DNA of 64,000 bases from CAJXVY01 sp965660355 (lineage in GTDB: Bacteria > Actinomycetota > Actinomycetes > Actinomycetales > Microbacteriaceae): the NCBI GenBank assembly GCA_965660355.1, contig CBFHZN010000007.1, positions 6,105-70,104 of the forward strand, in the 5' to 3' direction. Position 1 is the stretch's first letter, and each line of letters begins with the position of its first letter. Position numbers and translations under genes: made by a program. Below are positions 8,460 to 15,603 of the stretch, piece by piece. The notes beneath the pieces are model-generated. The model saw only the letters and a list, made by a program, of their open reading frames with translations. It ran no database searches and was not told the DNA's origin.

Positions 8460-9110
8460 ATGATTATGAATGGTTATGTGATTACGATTACTCACAATGA
8501 TGACTCTACTAAGTATGCGAATCGTTGTATCGAGACCGCAAAGAAACATGGCAATCTTGAAGTATTCACCCATGTTGCAACGACTCCGGAAGACGATCCG
8601 ATCGCTCTTGCCGAAAAGATTGGGATTCCGATTCAGGGGTTTCGTGAACCCTATTCAAGGTTAGAGAACTGTGTTGCTGCATTTCTGTCACACTATGGGT
8701 TGTGGGTCGAATGTATCGATCACAATGAACCAATAGTTATCTTTGAACATGATGCGGTTGTGTTTGATGTGATTCCGAATATACCTTTTACCCATGTCAT
8801 GAACATTGGTCAACCGAGTTATGGTAAATGGAATCGACCCCAACATCTTGGAGTGGGCCCACTCACTACTAAGAGATACTTCCCGGGCGCGCACGCCTAC
8901 ATGCTCACGCCCGCGGGCGCGCGTATGTTGGTCGATCAGGCGAAAGTGCAAGCGAGACCGACCGATATCTTTTTGAATATCGATACCTTTCCGACACTTC
9001 AGGAGTACTATCCTTTTGTAGCACGTGCGGACGATACTTTCACAACGATTCAGAATAGACAAGGTTGCGCTGCGAAACATAACTATACTGAGGGGTATAA
9101 AATCATTTGA
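8460..9110 (+). CDS. GT25-like glycosyltransferase, second copy
   Basis: 216 residues from ATG 8460 (a second ATG at 8466 is equally possible; AGGA lies at 8452-8455). It shows FLSHYGLW near residue 76, the acidic site EHD at 96-98, and AYMLTPAGARMLVDQA around 160, the typical GT25 tail. It is shorter than the previous gene but has the same order of motifs. DNA at 8881-8930 is an isolated GC-rich patch rich in GCGC. The stop overlaps a TTG start of the next gene. Confidence 0.65.
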   Translation: MIMNGYVITITHNDDSTKYANRCIETAKKHGNLEVFTHVATTPEDDPIALAEKIGIPIQGFREPYSRLENCVAAFLSHYGLWVECIDHNEPIVIFEHDAVVFDVIPNIPFTHVMNIGQPSYGKWNRPQHLGVGPLTTKRYFPGAHAYMLTPAGARMLVDQAKVQARPTDIFLNIDTFPTLQEYYPFVARADDTFTTIQNRQGCAAKHNYTEGYKII

Positions 9111-9733
9111 GTAATACGCCTGTCAGAACAGTAAATAACCCGCCCAGATCGAACGGGCCGTTTCGAGTAAAATTAAGAGACGAAGATTATCTGACATTCT
9201 TGCATATACCAAAGACTGCTGGTTCTTCTATTCAAAGTTGGGTCTATGGGTTATTTGAGACCGGGAATACGCCGATCAAGTCTTTTCAGTGTTATGATCT
9301 TCATCTGACATTACAGGACGTGGTAGAAAAATCATACTGGGGTGACAATTTAGGAACTAAGTTCACTGTGATTAGAAACCCATATGTCCGGTATATAAGT
9401 TTATGGAACTTTGAATCAACCTATTCAAGAAGGTATATCGGAACGGATTTTGTAGAATGGTGGAGGTCTTGGGATAATGAAAAGGCGCCCCTACAATCTG
9501 AGTATTGGAAGGGATGTGATATAATTATTCGATACGAAAATTTGCAAAAAGAATTAGACGAAAAAATTGCTATGCGATTTTTTAAACAACCTTCTGTGTT
9601 GGGAAAAGAAAAATTCGTTAACAAGAGTTATACTATAGAAGAAGTAGATACCGTTATTCCCAAAGAAATACGAGAAGAAATATACCAACTAGATATAGAA
9701 ACATTTGACACATTTGGATATGAACGATGTTAG
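9107..9733 (+). CDS. Sulfotransferase family protein, second copy
   Basis: 208 residues, starting on TTG in a TTGA overlap with the previous stop. The PAPS 5' loop is LHIPKTAGSSIQSW (about 32-45) and the 3'-phosphate segment is TVIRNPYVRYIS (about 87-98). These match the HS2ST/Sulfotransfer_2 type. The last 80 codons are clearly AT-richer than the first part, which suggests a mosaic or recently acquired gene. With the copy at 6888 and the minus-strand copy at 22051 this is one of three sulfotransferase-like genes in the window. Confidence 0.78.
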   Translation: MSNTPVRTVNNPPRSNGPFRVKLRDEDYLTFLHIPKTAGSSIQSWVYGLFETGNTPIKSFQCYDLHLTLQDVVEKSYWGDNLGTKFTVIRNPYVRYISLWNFESTYSRRYIGTDFVEWWRSWDNEKAPLQSEYWKGCDIIIRYENLQKELDEKIAMRFFKQPSVLGKEKFVNKSYTIEEVDTVIPKEIREEIYQLDIETFDTFGYERC

Positions 9734-10392
9734 ACAAAACTTTTTTAACAGGATGTGACGAGAATACATCATGGCAGTTGCCTTGGTTTATTCGTAACTA
9801 TCTTGATGCAAATGATACCCACCTCTATGTCTGTGACTTTGGAATGGAACAAGAGATGGTTGACTTTGTGAATGCATTAGATCACAATGTTACCCTGATC
9901 GAAACGAAGAGTAATGCAACAGGTTGGTTTAAAAAACCTCTCGCAATGTTACAGGTCGCCGAACTTTCTCACAAGTCGTGTTGGGTTGATACTGACTGCG
10001 AGATCTTTGCGGATATCTCGGGCATCTTTGACTATACCGCGACCAACAAAATCTCGATGTGCGAAGATCGTCCGTGGACAAAGAGACGGGGACATCATGG
10101 TGTCTGGTATAACTCTGGGGTTGTTGCGTTCGAAGGCAAACCCAATATTCTAAGAGCATGGGCAGAACAGTGTATCAACAATCCCATCCAAGGAGATCAA
10201 GAGACCCTTTATGCTATGATGGGTGGGGATGAAATTATGAAGATGTCGGTAATCTCACCTCTACCACATAAATATAATACACTGCGACTGGACTATCAGG
10301 ATGGGATTGCGGTACAGAATCCTATGATTGTTCATCATACAGGCGCAAAGGGTAAGAAGTACATACGGGAAATGATGTCCAATGATCAGTAG
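9727..10392 (+). CDS. GT-A-fold glycosyltransferase (GT8-like)
   Basis: 221 residues. The metal site DTD is at residues 88-90 (CWVDTDCEIF), followed by WYNSGVVAF near 127-135 and GDQETLY near 159, an order typical of GT8-like and related GT-A enzymes. A late VHHTGAKGKK segment supplies the C-terminal His found in retaining members. It overlaps the i-spanin gene by 11 bases and is the last of the glycan genes before the lysis pair. Confidence 0.72.
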   Translation: MLDKTFLTGCDENTSWQLPWFIRNYLDANDTHLYVCDFGMEQEMVDFVNALDHNVTLIETKSNATGWFKKPLAMLQVAELSHKSCWVDTDCEIFADISGIFDYTATNKISMCEDRPWTKRRGHHGVWYNSGVVAFEGKPNILRAWAEQCINNPIQGDQETLYAMMGGDEIMKMSVISPLPHKYNTLRLDYQDGIAVQNPMIVHHTGAKGKKYIREMMSNDQ

Positions 10393-10810
10393 AATTATCA
10401 GTAAAGTATTGTTAGGCGTGACTCTCACGATGGGGGTGGGTGCTTATTTTTACTATAAAGACACACAGGGGACGATTCAGAATCTTCAGGCAGAGATTCA
10501 ATCACAACAGAATTTGATTAACGGGTTTGAACTGAGACAAGAAGAACAGATCAACACTATCGAATCGTTACAGGAGACCTTGGACAATACCACCCAAAAC
10601 CTGAACGATTTGGTTGAACGTAACAATGAGATCGAGTCAGAAATGAATCGTTATTTGGATATCTTTGCGAGACATGATTTATCTCGACTTGCATCCGCAA
10701 AACCGGGATTGATCGAAAGTCGCATTAACAAAGGAACTCAAGATGTTTTCGACACTATTGAAAACGACACTACTGATATTGACAGTGTCACTGATCAGCG
10801 GATGCGCTAG
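10382..10810 (+). CDS. Inner-membrane spanin (Rz-like)
   Basis: 142 residues with one N-terminal membrane span (about residues 5-25), followed by a long Gln/Glu/Asn-rich segment to about residue 95 with heptad character (coiled coil) and a polar C-terminus. This is the layout of two-component i-spanins, which sit in the inner membrane and span the periplasm. The assignment rests mainly on the overlapping downstream lipoprotein gene, the classic Rz/Rz1 arrangement; here the overlap is 68 bases in another frame. Confidence 0.78.
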   Translation: MISRIISKVLLGVTLTMGVGAYFYYKDTQGTIQNLQAEIQSQQNLINGFELRQEEQINTIESLQETLDNTTQNLNDLVERNNEIESEMNRYLDIFARHDLSRLASAKPGLIESRINKGTQDVFDTIENDTTDIDSVTDQRMR

Positions 10811-11120
10811 TTTTGGAAGTCCGGAACCAACTCCGGTAGAGATTCGGACAGTCGAGGTTCCGACTCCGATCACACACCCGACTCTTCCCAGACCGATTGA
10901 TCTTAAAGACCCTCGGTGGTATGTGGTGTCTGATTCGAATGTGGACACCTTTCTTGAAGATATCAAGAAGAGAAATGGTGGTCAAGTGGTTTTTGTTGCT
11001 ATGACCGTCAAAGACTATGAATTGATGGCATATAATATGCAGGAAATTCGTAGATATATAAACCAGACCAAAGAAGTTATTTTATATTATCGCACACTTG
11101 ACGGAGAACAAGAAAAATGA
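10743..11120 (+). CDS. Outer-membrane spanin lipoprotein (Rz1-like)
   Basis: 125 residues. A basic start and hydrophobic stretch lead to a lipobox I-S-G-C with the lipidated cysteine at position 21, then a Pro-rich linker (about 27-52) as in Rz1. Unlike lambda Rz1, the protein continues into a 70-residue globular-looking C-terminal domain (RWYVVSDSN... to YYRTLDG). The gene begins 68 bases inside the i-spanin gene. Together the two should fuse inner and outer membranes at lysis of a Gram-negative host. Confidence 0.8.
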   Translation: MFSTLLKTTLLILTVSLISGCASFGSPEPTPVEIRTVEVPTPITHPTLPRPIDLKDPRWYVVSDSNVDTFLEDIKKRNGGQVVFVAMTVKDYELMAYNMQEIRRYINQTKEVILYYRTLDGEQEK

Positions 11121-11749
11121 GAGTGAATGTTTTAGGTAATGGCGACCATGCCTATATGTTCAAACGAGGGACGCCTGGCAAACTTTTGATTTGTAATATG
11201 CCTCCTTTCGAGATACCGAACAATGAAGTTCATGCAACCTGTATGGTAGACTTCAAGATGATGAAAGCACTTGCCGAAGGGCAGGTGAGACTTGACATGT
11301 ATGATTGGGTCTTGGGTACAAGACCTCGAAAGTGGATGGAGATGCAACCTTCGTTCTATCTCAAGTACTCTCAGAGAATCAAAGCATTTCATCAACACAT
11401 TCCGGAATATGCAAAACTACCGGGACAGAACCCATCACAAGCAGCGACCAACTACTCTTGTGGACACATGGCGGTCGACTATGCGTGTCGCGCACTCAAA
11501 GCAAAAGAGTGTCACATCTATGCATTTGATTCTATTTTTGACATGACTCTGAGAAGCAGTACCGATTTGATTTTACCCAGTGACCGGAGCAACGGAAACA
11601 CATATCGGTTGTCAAATAACTGGAGACCTATCTTCACTAAGATGTTCGAAGAGTTTTCGGATACCCAGTTTTATTTACATCACAGTCACAAGAACATTAA
11701 GATCGAAGTACCCTCGAATGTTTCGATTATTACGGAGGAAGGAAAATGA
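11117..11749 (+). CDS. Unassigned protein, possibly sialyltransferase/GT-like
   Basis: 210 residues, overlapping the o-spanin stop by four bases. The N-terminus VLGNGDHAYMF resembles the glycine-rich opening of small GT29/GT42-like or DUF115-type sugar-transferring proteins, and a CGHMAVDYACRALKAK helix followed by CHIYAFDSIFD fits a Rossmann-like second half. This is weak, fold-level evidence. It precedes a 43-residue membrane peptide in the same operon. No function is claimed beyond a likely nucleotide- or sugar-binding fold. Confidence 0.45.
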   Translation: MRVNVLGNGDHAYMFKRGTPGKLLICNMPPFEIPNNEVHATCMVDFKMMKALAEGQVRLDMYDWVLGTRPRKWMEMQPSFYLKYSQRIKAFHQHIPEYAKLPGQNPSQAATNYSCGHMAVDYACRALKAKECHIYAFDSIFDMTLRSSTDLILPSDRSNGNTYRLSNNWRPIFTKMFEEFSDTQFYLHHSHKNIKIEVPSNVSIITEEGK

Positions 11750-11877
11750 AGAAGATCTGGAATTATATCAAGTGGTATGTCGAAGAGACCATCTTTGATA
11801 TGCGCATTCTTTATAGCGCATACCCCAATATCTTGATTCTGACAGTTACCGCTTTGTTAATCGCATTGGTATTGTAA
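11746..11877 (+). CDS. Small single-span membrane protein (43 aa)
   Basis: Starts at an ATG overlapping the previous TGA (ATGA) with GGAGGAAGGA just upstream, a very strong ribosome-binding site. The peptide is MKKIWNYIKWYVEE at the N-terminus and a hydrophobic span ILILTVTALLIALVL at the C-terminus, ending right at the membrane. It lies behind the spanins, so a lysis role (holin or antiholin-like) is possible, but size and strong site are the only evidence. It ends one base before the stop of the convergent gene. Confidence 0.6.
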   Translation: MKKIWNYIKWYVEETIFDMRILYSAYPNILILTVTALLIALVL

Positions 11878-12648
11878 TCAATACACTTTGACCGACTGTT
11901 CGACTCTGCGATACCACTCTCGTTTTTGATCAGACTCTTGACGGTCGTTCTCGGATCGCAGGATAAATGCTTTTGCGATATCGTCCGAGATATACTTGCA
12001 GTATTCGCGGTCTAGAAACCTTTGTTTAGAATCGTCACCTTCGTAGATGTCGATCAGTTCATATTCGGGTTTGCACCATCTACTCCACCTTGACTGCAAT
12101 AGTTCACCCCGAAAACTTGCGGTATGGGGAACACCCGCAAATACAATAGCATCGAACTTTTCGTCCGGGACATCTTTGGCATCTTTGATCAAAACCCTAG
12201 AGTCACCATGAAGATATTGTCTATTGAAACGCATGGTCGACAGATCAAAGTGGTCATAGAGATGCCACAGTGCGCCTAGATTTTTGGGGGCATTTGGTTT
12301 CAGGACATGCATGTTAAAGTTGAACCCATACTCTTTATGAATGACAGGCATCAACTGGGATAAGATATTCAACTGGTCTCGATTCCAGTTTCGATTCTTG
12401 CCTTGATCATAGTGTCCCACAAACAAAACATTCTCGGGATTCCGGTTTGCGATCAGATTGAGAAGAATCGGAGATACCACCAACATCTGTTCCAACCCCT
12501 TATCAAACCGAACTCGGTCATCGATCTGTGTCAGATACTCTTCCATGATCGAGTACAACTTCTGATGTAGATCTCTTTTCCGGCGGGGACTGACTGTCAG
12601 ATGGGTAGAGTTGTCTATGACATACTCAACATTCGGATTGTATTTCAT
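11878..12648 (-). CDS. Unrecognised late protein, Rossmann-like features
   Basis: 256 residues on the minus strand, ATG at 12648, three bases after the stop of the upstream gene, with AAGG before it. A strand ENVLFVGHYDQG near residue 73 and a second strand KFDAIVFAGVPH near 165 suggest an alpha/beta fold of the methyltransferase or nucleotide-binding kind, without diagnostic residues. It shares a late promoter (12923-12930) with the gene before it. It converges on the + strand operon with no gap. No function assigned. Confidence 0.6.
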   Translation of the reverse strand: MKYNPNVEYVIDNSTHLTVSPRRKRDLHQKLYSIMEEYLTQIDDRVRFDKGLEQMLVVSPILLNLIANRNPENVLFVGHYDQGKNRNWNRDQLNILSQLMPVIHKEYGFNFNMHVLKPNAPKNLGALWHLYDHFDLSTMRFNRQYLHGDSRVLIKDAKDVPDEKFDAIVFAGVPHTASFRGELLQSRWSRWCKPEYELIDIYEGDDSKQRFLDREYCKYISDDIAKAFILRSENDRQESDQKREWYRRVEQSVKVY

Positions 12649-12651
12649 ACC

Positions 12652-12894
12652 TTATCCTTGATAGATTTTTTGAATGTGGTTCTCGAACTGTTCGATCTTT
12701 TCCAGACGGTTCGGCCACAGAATATATTCTTTTTCGGGTTTCTGTTTGAGGTTGTCCAACAAAGGTTGGATAGCATTATAAAGTTGATCCAACCTTTCTT
12801 GGGTCTCTTCGACAGAACTCGAAGCAGACTGTACCACCTCTAACTCTGCTTCATCAACTGGTGTAAACCCAAAGTCGAAGATTTCGTCTGTCAT
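12652..12894 (-). CDS. Small conserved T4-like hypothetical protein
   Basis: 80 residues: an acidic, aromatic N-terminus (EIFDFGFTPVDEAE), a helical Gln/Glu-rich middle with coiled-coil character, and a C-terminal segment with WPNRLEKIEQF. From memory, short proteins with a FDFGFT start occur in cyanophage-type T4-like genomes without known function. It is first in a two-gene minus-strand late operon, with the late promoter 28 bases upstream. Confidence 0.65.
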   Translation of the reverse strand: MTDEIFDFGFTPVDEAELEVVQSASSSVEETQERLDQLYNAIQPLLDNLKQKPEKEYILWPNRLEKIEQFENHIQKIYQG

Positions 12895-13022
12895 TTTGGC
12901 AATCCTTGTGTGATTATACCTCTATTTATATAACCCCTTGATTTTAAAGGATTTGTAAGTTCTTGATTTTTGGGAACTTTTTAAAAAAGTTATAAGTCAT
13001 TGATTTTAAAGAAGATAAAGAT
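12895..13022. promoter_or_regulatory. AT-rich divergent regulatory gap with repeated TTGATTTT units
   Basis: The gap separates leftward late genes from rightward early/middle genes. It holds TTGATTTTAAAG twice (12938-12949 and 13001-13012), a shorter TTGATTTTT copy at about 12964, and an 8-bp inverted repeat AACTTTTT/AAAAAGTT at 12976-12992. These could be operator or terminator elements; no protein binding site is recognised. Confidence 0.5.
12923..12930 (-). promoter_or_regulatory. T4-type late promoter element on the minus strand
   Basis: TATTTATA on the + strand reads TATAAATA on the minus strand, 28 bases before the ATG of the gene ending its start at 12894. Orientation and distance are right for late transcription of the 12894-11878 operon. 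Confidence 0.75.
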
Positions 13023-13051
13023 TTGACAAACCCTGTACCAACCCCTATAAT
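13023..13051 (+). promoter_or_regulatory. Consensus sigma-70 promoter
   Basis: TTGACA (13023-13028), 17-base spacer, TATAAT (13046-13051): both hexamers match the bacterial consensus exactly. It lies 37 bases before the ATG at 13089, so it is likely a strong early promoter used by unmodified host RNA polymerase. Confidence 0.88.
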
Positions 13052-13088
13052 AGGTATTGTAGAGTTAATAAAGAGAGAGGAAAAAGAT

Positions 13089-13466
13089 ATGGCATTTATG
13101 GATCAAGAACGCAAAAAAGAACGTATGCCTGCGATCAAGGCAGTTCTTAAGAAATACGGTATGAAAGGTAGTGTGAGTGTTCGGCATCACATGGCTTTGG
13201 TTGTGTCTCTCAAGGAAGGCGCGATCGACCTTCGGGGTCGTCACGAACAAGTCAATACTTACTGGATCGAAAAATACTATGATGATGATCCGGTTGCTCG
13301 GGACTTTCTTCTTGAGTTGAAGGACGCTATGTTGGGTTGTGACTACTATAACAACAATGATATTATGACTGACTACTTTGATGTGAGTCACTATATCGAC
13401 ATCAACATTGGGTATCCCCCAAAAAACCCGTATGTCTACAAACCAGAACTCGCGGAGGTTGCGTAA
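13089..13466 (+). CDS. LPD29-type conserved phage protein
   Basis: 125 residues from ATG 13089, with AGAGAGG just upstream; an upstream TTG reading would run through the promoter and is rejected. The N-terminal half RMPAIKAVLKKYGMKGSVSVRHH and the following LVVSLKEGAIDL resemble the 'large polyvalent protein associated' LPD29-type module, known from phage and plasmid proteins without defined activity. It is first in the operon behind the consensus promoter. Confidence 0.65.
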   Translation: MAFMDQERKKERMPAIKAVLKKYGMKGSVSVRHHMALVVSLKEGAIDLRGRHEQVNTYWIEKYYDDDPVARDFLLELKDAMLGCDYYNNNDIMTDYFDVSHYIDINIGYPPKNPYVYKPELAEVA

Positions 13467-13585
13467 TGTACGGGTGCTACTTTTTAAACTTTGATTACAC
13501 CAAATGGTTCGATACTCTTGACGAAGCAGTAGAACACGGTAAGAGTACTACATTTCAGTTTAAAATTATTGAGGATAATGTATGA
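13466..13585 (+). CDS. Very small protein (39 aa)
   Basis: ATG at 13466 shares its A with the preceding TAA; GCGGAGG lies 5-12 bases upstream. The peptide starts MYGCYFLNFDYTKWFDTLDEA and ends in an ATGA overlap with the next gene. Coupling at both ends and a good ribosome-binding site support that it is translated. No family recognised. Confidence 0.6.
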   Translation: MYGCYFLNFDYTKWFDTLDEAVEHGKSTTFQFKIIEDNV

Positions 13586-13812
13586 TGTGGAACTATGAAG
13601 GTGAACGAGTCAAGGGTATCTATTTGGATGATGTTCCCGTGAGTGGACTCGTGAAGAAGAGTCGAGTCAAGTATGGTGGTACTGTTTCGCATCACGTAGT
13701 TCTGGACGAAGGATTCTCTATCATGGATGGTCGAATCAATCGTCAGAAAGGTGAGGTGGTGATTCTTGACCACAATCAGGTCATTCGGTTGATGGGAGGT
13801 AATCTCGAATGA
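13582..13812 (+). CDS. Small conserved phage protein, likely beta-barrel
   Basis: 76 residues; start at 13582 or the next codon (13585). It is rich in alternating Val/Gly strands (VKGIYLDDVPVSGLV, VKYGGTVSHHVVLDEGF) and looks like a small all-beta domain. Similar small proteins are seen in T4-like marine phages without function. It overlaps the next gene by four bases. Confidence 0.6.
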   Translation: MMWNYEGERVKGIYLDDVPVSGLVKKSRVKYGGTVSHHVVLDEGFSIMDGRINRQKGEVVILDHNQVIRLMGGNLE

Positions 13813-14102
13813 TCTACGGTTCGATGCGTCACTATCCCAGTGGGAAGAAGAAGAAAACTGACTACTGGAAGAAATCTAAACCTCGCCAACGGACTTTTAA
13901 GGAGCATGTCCCCGAGACCCCCGGGTTCTGGCGAGAAACCCCTCAGATTCCATCTAAGGGGGTCTCAGGTTCAAATGCAAATGAGAATCATTCTCAAGAA
14001 TACAAGAGAGAGATCAGTGGTCAGTACACCATTGCCCCCGCGTACAATAAGGGCGCATATCAGGTGATCCCCCGAAATGAAGTAGAAGATATTGGGAAAT
14101 AG
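13809..14102 (+). CDS. Basic conserved hypothetical protein
   Basis: 97 residues. The N-terminal third is strongly basic (GKKKKTDYWKKSKPRQR); the C-terminus TIAPAYNKGAYQVIPRNEVEDIGK is the conserved part as remembered from T4-like cyanophage hypotheticals. A middle P/R-E-T-P region is poorly ordered. It ends five bases before a promoter, and closes the first early operon. A nucleic-acid contact is possible from charge alone. Confidence 0.6.
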   Translation: MIYGSMRHYPSGKKKKTDYWKKSKPRQRTFKEHVPETPGFWRETPQIPSKGVSGSNANENHSQEYKREISGQYTIAPAYNKGAYQVIPRNEVEDIGK

Positions 14103-14106
14103 GGGG

Positions 14107-14135
14107 TTGACAAATCCTGACCCATCGTTTATACT
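14107..14135 (+). promoter_or_regulatory. Sigma-70 promoter
   Basis: TTGACA (14107-14112), 17-base spacer, TATACT (14130-14135); one mismatch to consensus. It lies 29 bases before the ATG of the metalloprotease gene at 14164, which has GAGAGGA upstream. Confidence 0.82.
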
Positions 14136-14163
14136 GGCATAGTAAAAGTGAGAGAGGATCTAT

Positions 14164-14607
14164 ATGAAGTATATGCCTATCATATCCGGTAGGATTCGAC
14201 ATCTAGATTTGGTCATGAGTTACACCCAGAGTGTACTCAGAGAACTGAATCTACACCGACTTCGAACCCGTCCAATTGTTATCGAGTTTGTCACCAAGTG
14301 TGGTGAAGGCGAGTTCGGATACTGTATTGGTGATGTTGACGGAGTCGAGATTCAGGTTGCTCGCAAGAATCCATACACGGGTAAACCCAATTCATTCATG
14401 AATATGATGCAAACGCTGACCCACGAGTTGGTACACGCTAAACAGTTTCTTCGAGGTGAACTCAAGACCGAGGGTGACTGGGTCTGGAAGGGACGAAAGT
14501 CTTCGGGATACCAGTATGACAACCAACCGTGGGAGAAGGAAGCGTATCGACTGGAGAAGGAGATCTTTTGGAAGTGCTTCCCCATCGATGTAGATTTTAG
14601 GAACTGA
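14164..14607 (+). CDS. SprT-like zinc metalloprotease domain protein
   Basis: 147 residues. The zinc site HELVH is at residues 87-91 with a preceding helix LTHELVHAKQF; a third ligand is likely the glutamate in PWEKEAYRLE near residue 121. The size and layout match the SprT-like/WLM-type minimal peptidases of phages. The N-terminal 60 residues are beta-rich with CGEGEFGYC. Its substrate is not known; related cellular proteins act on DNA-protein crosslinks. The gene starts a second early operon. Confidence 0.78.
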   Translation: MKYMPIISGRIRHLDLVMSYTQSVLRELNLHRLRTRPIVIEFVTKCGEGEFGYCIGDVDGVEIQVARKNPYTGKPNSFMNMMQTLTHELVHAKQFLRGELKTEGDWVWKGRKSSGYQYDNQPWEKEAYRLEKEIFWKCFPIDVDFRN

Positions 14608-14608
14608 T

Positions 14609-15112
14609 ATGAATATATTTGTACTCGACACCGATCCGGTGATCGCAGCGCAACAGCAGTGCAATAAACATGTGGTGAAAATGCTACTTGAATCTGCACA
14701 GATGTTATGTACTGCACACCGACTTCTTGATGGTGATGATATCATCAGTCAGGATATTTACAAACCAGTCCATCCCAAACATCCGTGTACTCTCTGGACA
14801 ATGGAGACTTCATCCAACTATGACTGGCACCACACACACTGGGTAGCATTATGTGATGAGTACACATATCGTTATGGTAAACAACACTTGTCGGATCGAA
14901 AGTTTCGGGGTATTCTAAACAACCGTCCCAAGAATATTCCGATCGGTGGGTTAACCAAGTTTCGACTTGCAATGGGTTCCAACCCGGAGTGTATGAAAGA
15001 TGATCCGGTAGAATCCTATCGTCTATTCTATATGACAAAACAAAAACGGTTCAAGATGGAGTGGACAAAACGAGATATTCCGTCTTGGTTCTTGACAGAA
15101 AATGTGGCATGA
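14609..15112 (+). CDS. Conserved T4-like phage protein of unknown function
   Basis: 167 residues. The opening MNIFVLDTDPVIAAQQQCNKHVVKMLLE with a following SAQMLCTAH is a well-conserved N-terminus in many marine T4-like phages, as remembered; such proteins are sometimes labelled pyrimidine-dimer glycosylase, which I cannot confirm because no T4 DenV motif is visible. A SSNYDWHHTHW segment near residue 70 holds clustered His residues that might bind metal. Confidence 0.6.
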   Translation: MNIFVLDTDPVIAAQQQCNKHVVKMLLESAQMLCTAHRLLDGDDIISQDIYKPVHPKHPCTLWTMETSSNYDWHHTHWVALCDEYTYRYGKQHLSDRKFRGILNNRPKNIPIGGLTKFRLAMGSNPECMKDDPVESYRLFYMTKQKRFKMEWTKRDIPSWFLTENVA

Positions 15113-15121
15113 GGTTATAAT

Positions 15122-15310
15122 ATGAAAAAAGAACAGAGATATGCATTGATTCGTCAGTGTGCAATCAAAGTACAAAACGAACAGACTGTGATCAAGAAGT
15201 ATGAAAATGCCATCAAGTATATGGACGATAAGTCCAATCTTGGATGGGGTGACACCGAAGATTATCTGATCGCACATTATGGTGATATTGTGGAGGCGAA
15301 CAATGAATGA
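15122..15310 (+). CDS. Small hypothetical protein
   Basis: 62 residues, mostly helical and charged (KKEQRYALIRQ, VIKKYENAIKYMDD) with a GWGDTEDYLIAHYG end. It overlaps the following gene by eight bases. No family recognised; the reading frame and coupling support translation. Confidence 0.5.
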   Translation: MKKEQRYALIRQCAIKVQNEQTVIKKYENAIKYMDDKSNLGWGDTEDYLIAHYGDIVEANNE

Positions 15311-15599
15311 TTTAAAGTTTACAACAGCAGGAGATTATATGATGCAATACAATAGAGACGAGATGGCAATGACTCTTCGCGAAGGCGTTGCGGATCTTTC
15401 TTTCGAGAAAGTCAAGGATGGTCAGATTCGTGAGATGCGCGCCACCCTGAAACCCGATTTGATTCCGGAAGACAAGATGCCTAAAGGCGGTTCGGTTGAT
15501 CAGGGTGCGGGTAACAATACCACCCTTCGGGTCTTTGACCTTGACCTGAATGAGTGGCGTTCGTTTCGTATAGATAAAGTGGTTTCATTCAACGGTTAG
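15303..15599 (+). CDS. WYL_2/Sm-like SH3 beta-barrel fold protein
   Basis: 98 residues from ATG 15303. The pattern REGVADLSFEKVKDG ... MRATLKPDLIPED ... FDLDLNEWRSFRIDKV matches the small phage family with an Sm-like SH3 barrel (DUF2693/WYL_2) that recurs in T4-like phages. Its role is unknown; related barrels bind nucleic acid or small ligands. An earlier in-frame start at 15279 lacks a ribosome-binding site. Confidence 0.68.
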   Translation: MNDLKFTTAGDYMMQYNRDEMAMTLREGVADLSFEKVKDGQIREMRATLKPDLIPEDKMPKGGSVDQGAGNNTTLRVFDLDLNEWRSFRIDKVVSFNG

Positions 15600-15603
15600 G
15601 ACT

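Noticed and set aside
13023..13088. N-terminal extension of the LPD29-type gene from TTG
   Set aside because: The TTG is the first codon of the TTGACA hexamer; translating the promoter itself is unlikely and ATG 13089 has a good ribosome-binding site.
14609..15112. Pyrimidine dimer glycosylase (denV) assignment
   Set aside because: The name is used for similar proteins, but the N-terminal threonine and glutamate of T4 DenV are not visible in context, so only 'conserved phage protein' is supported.
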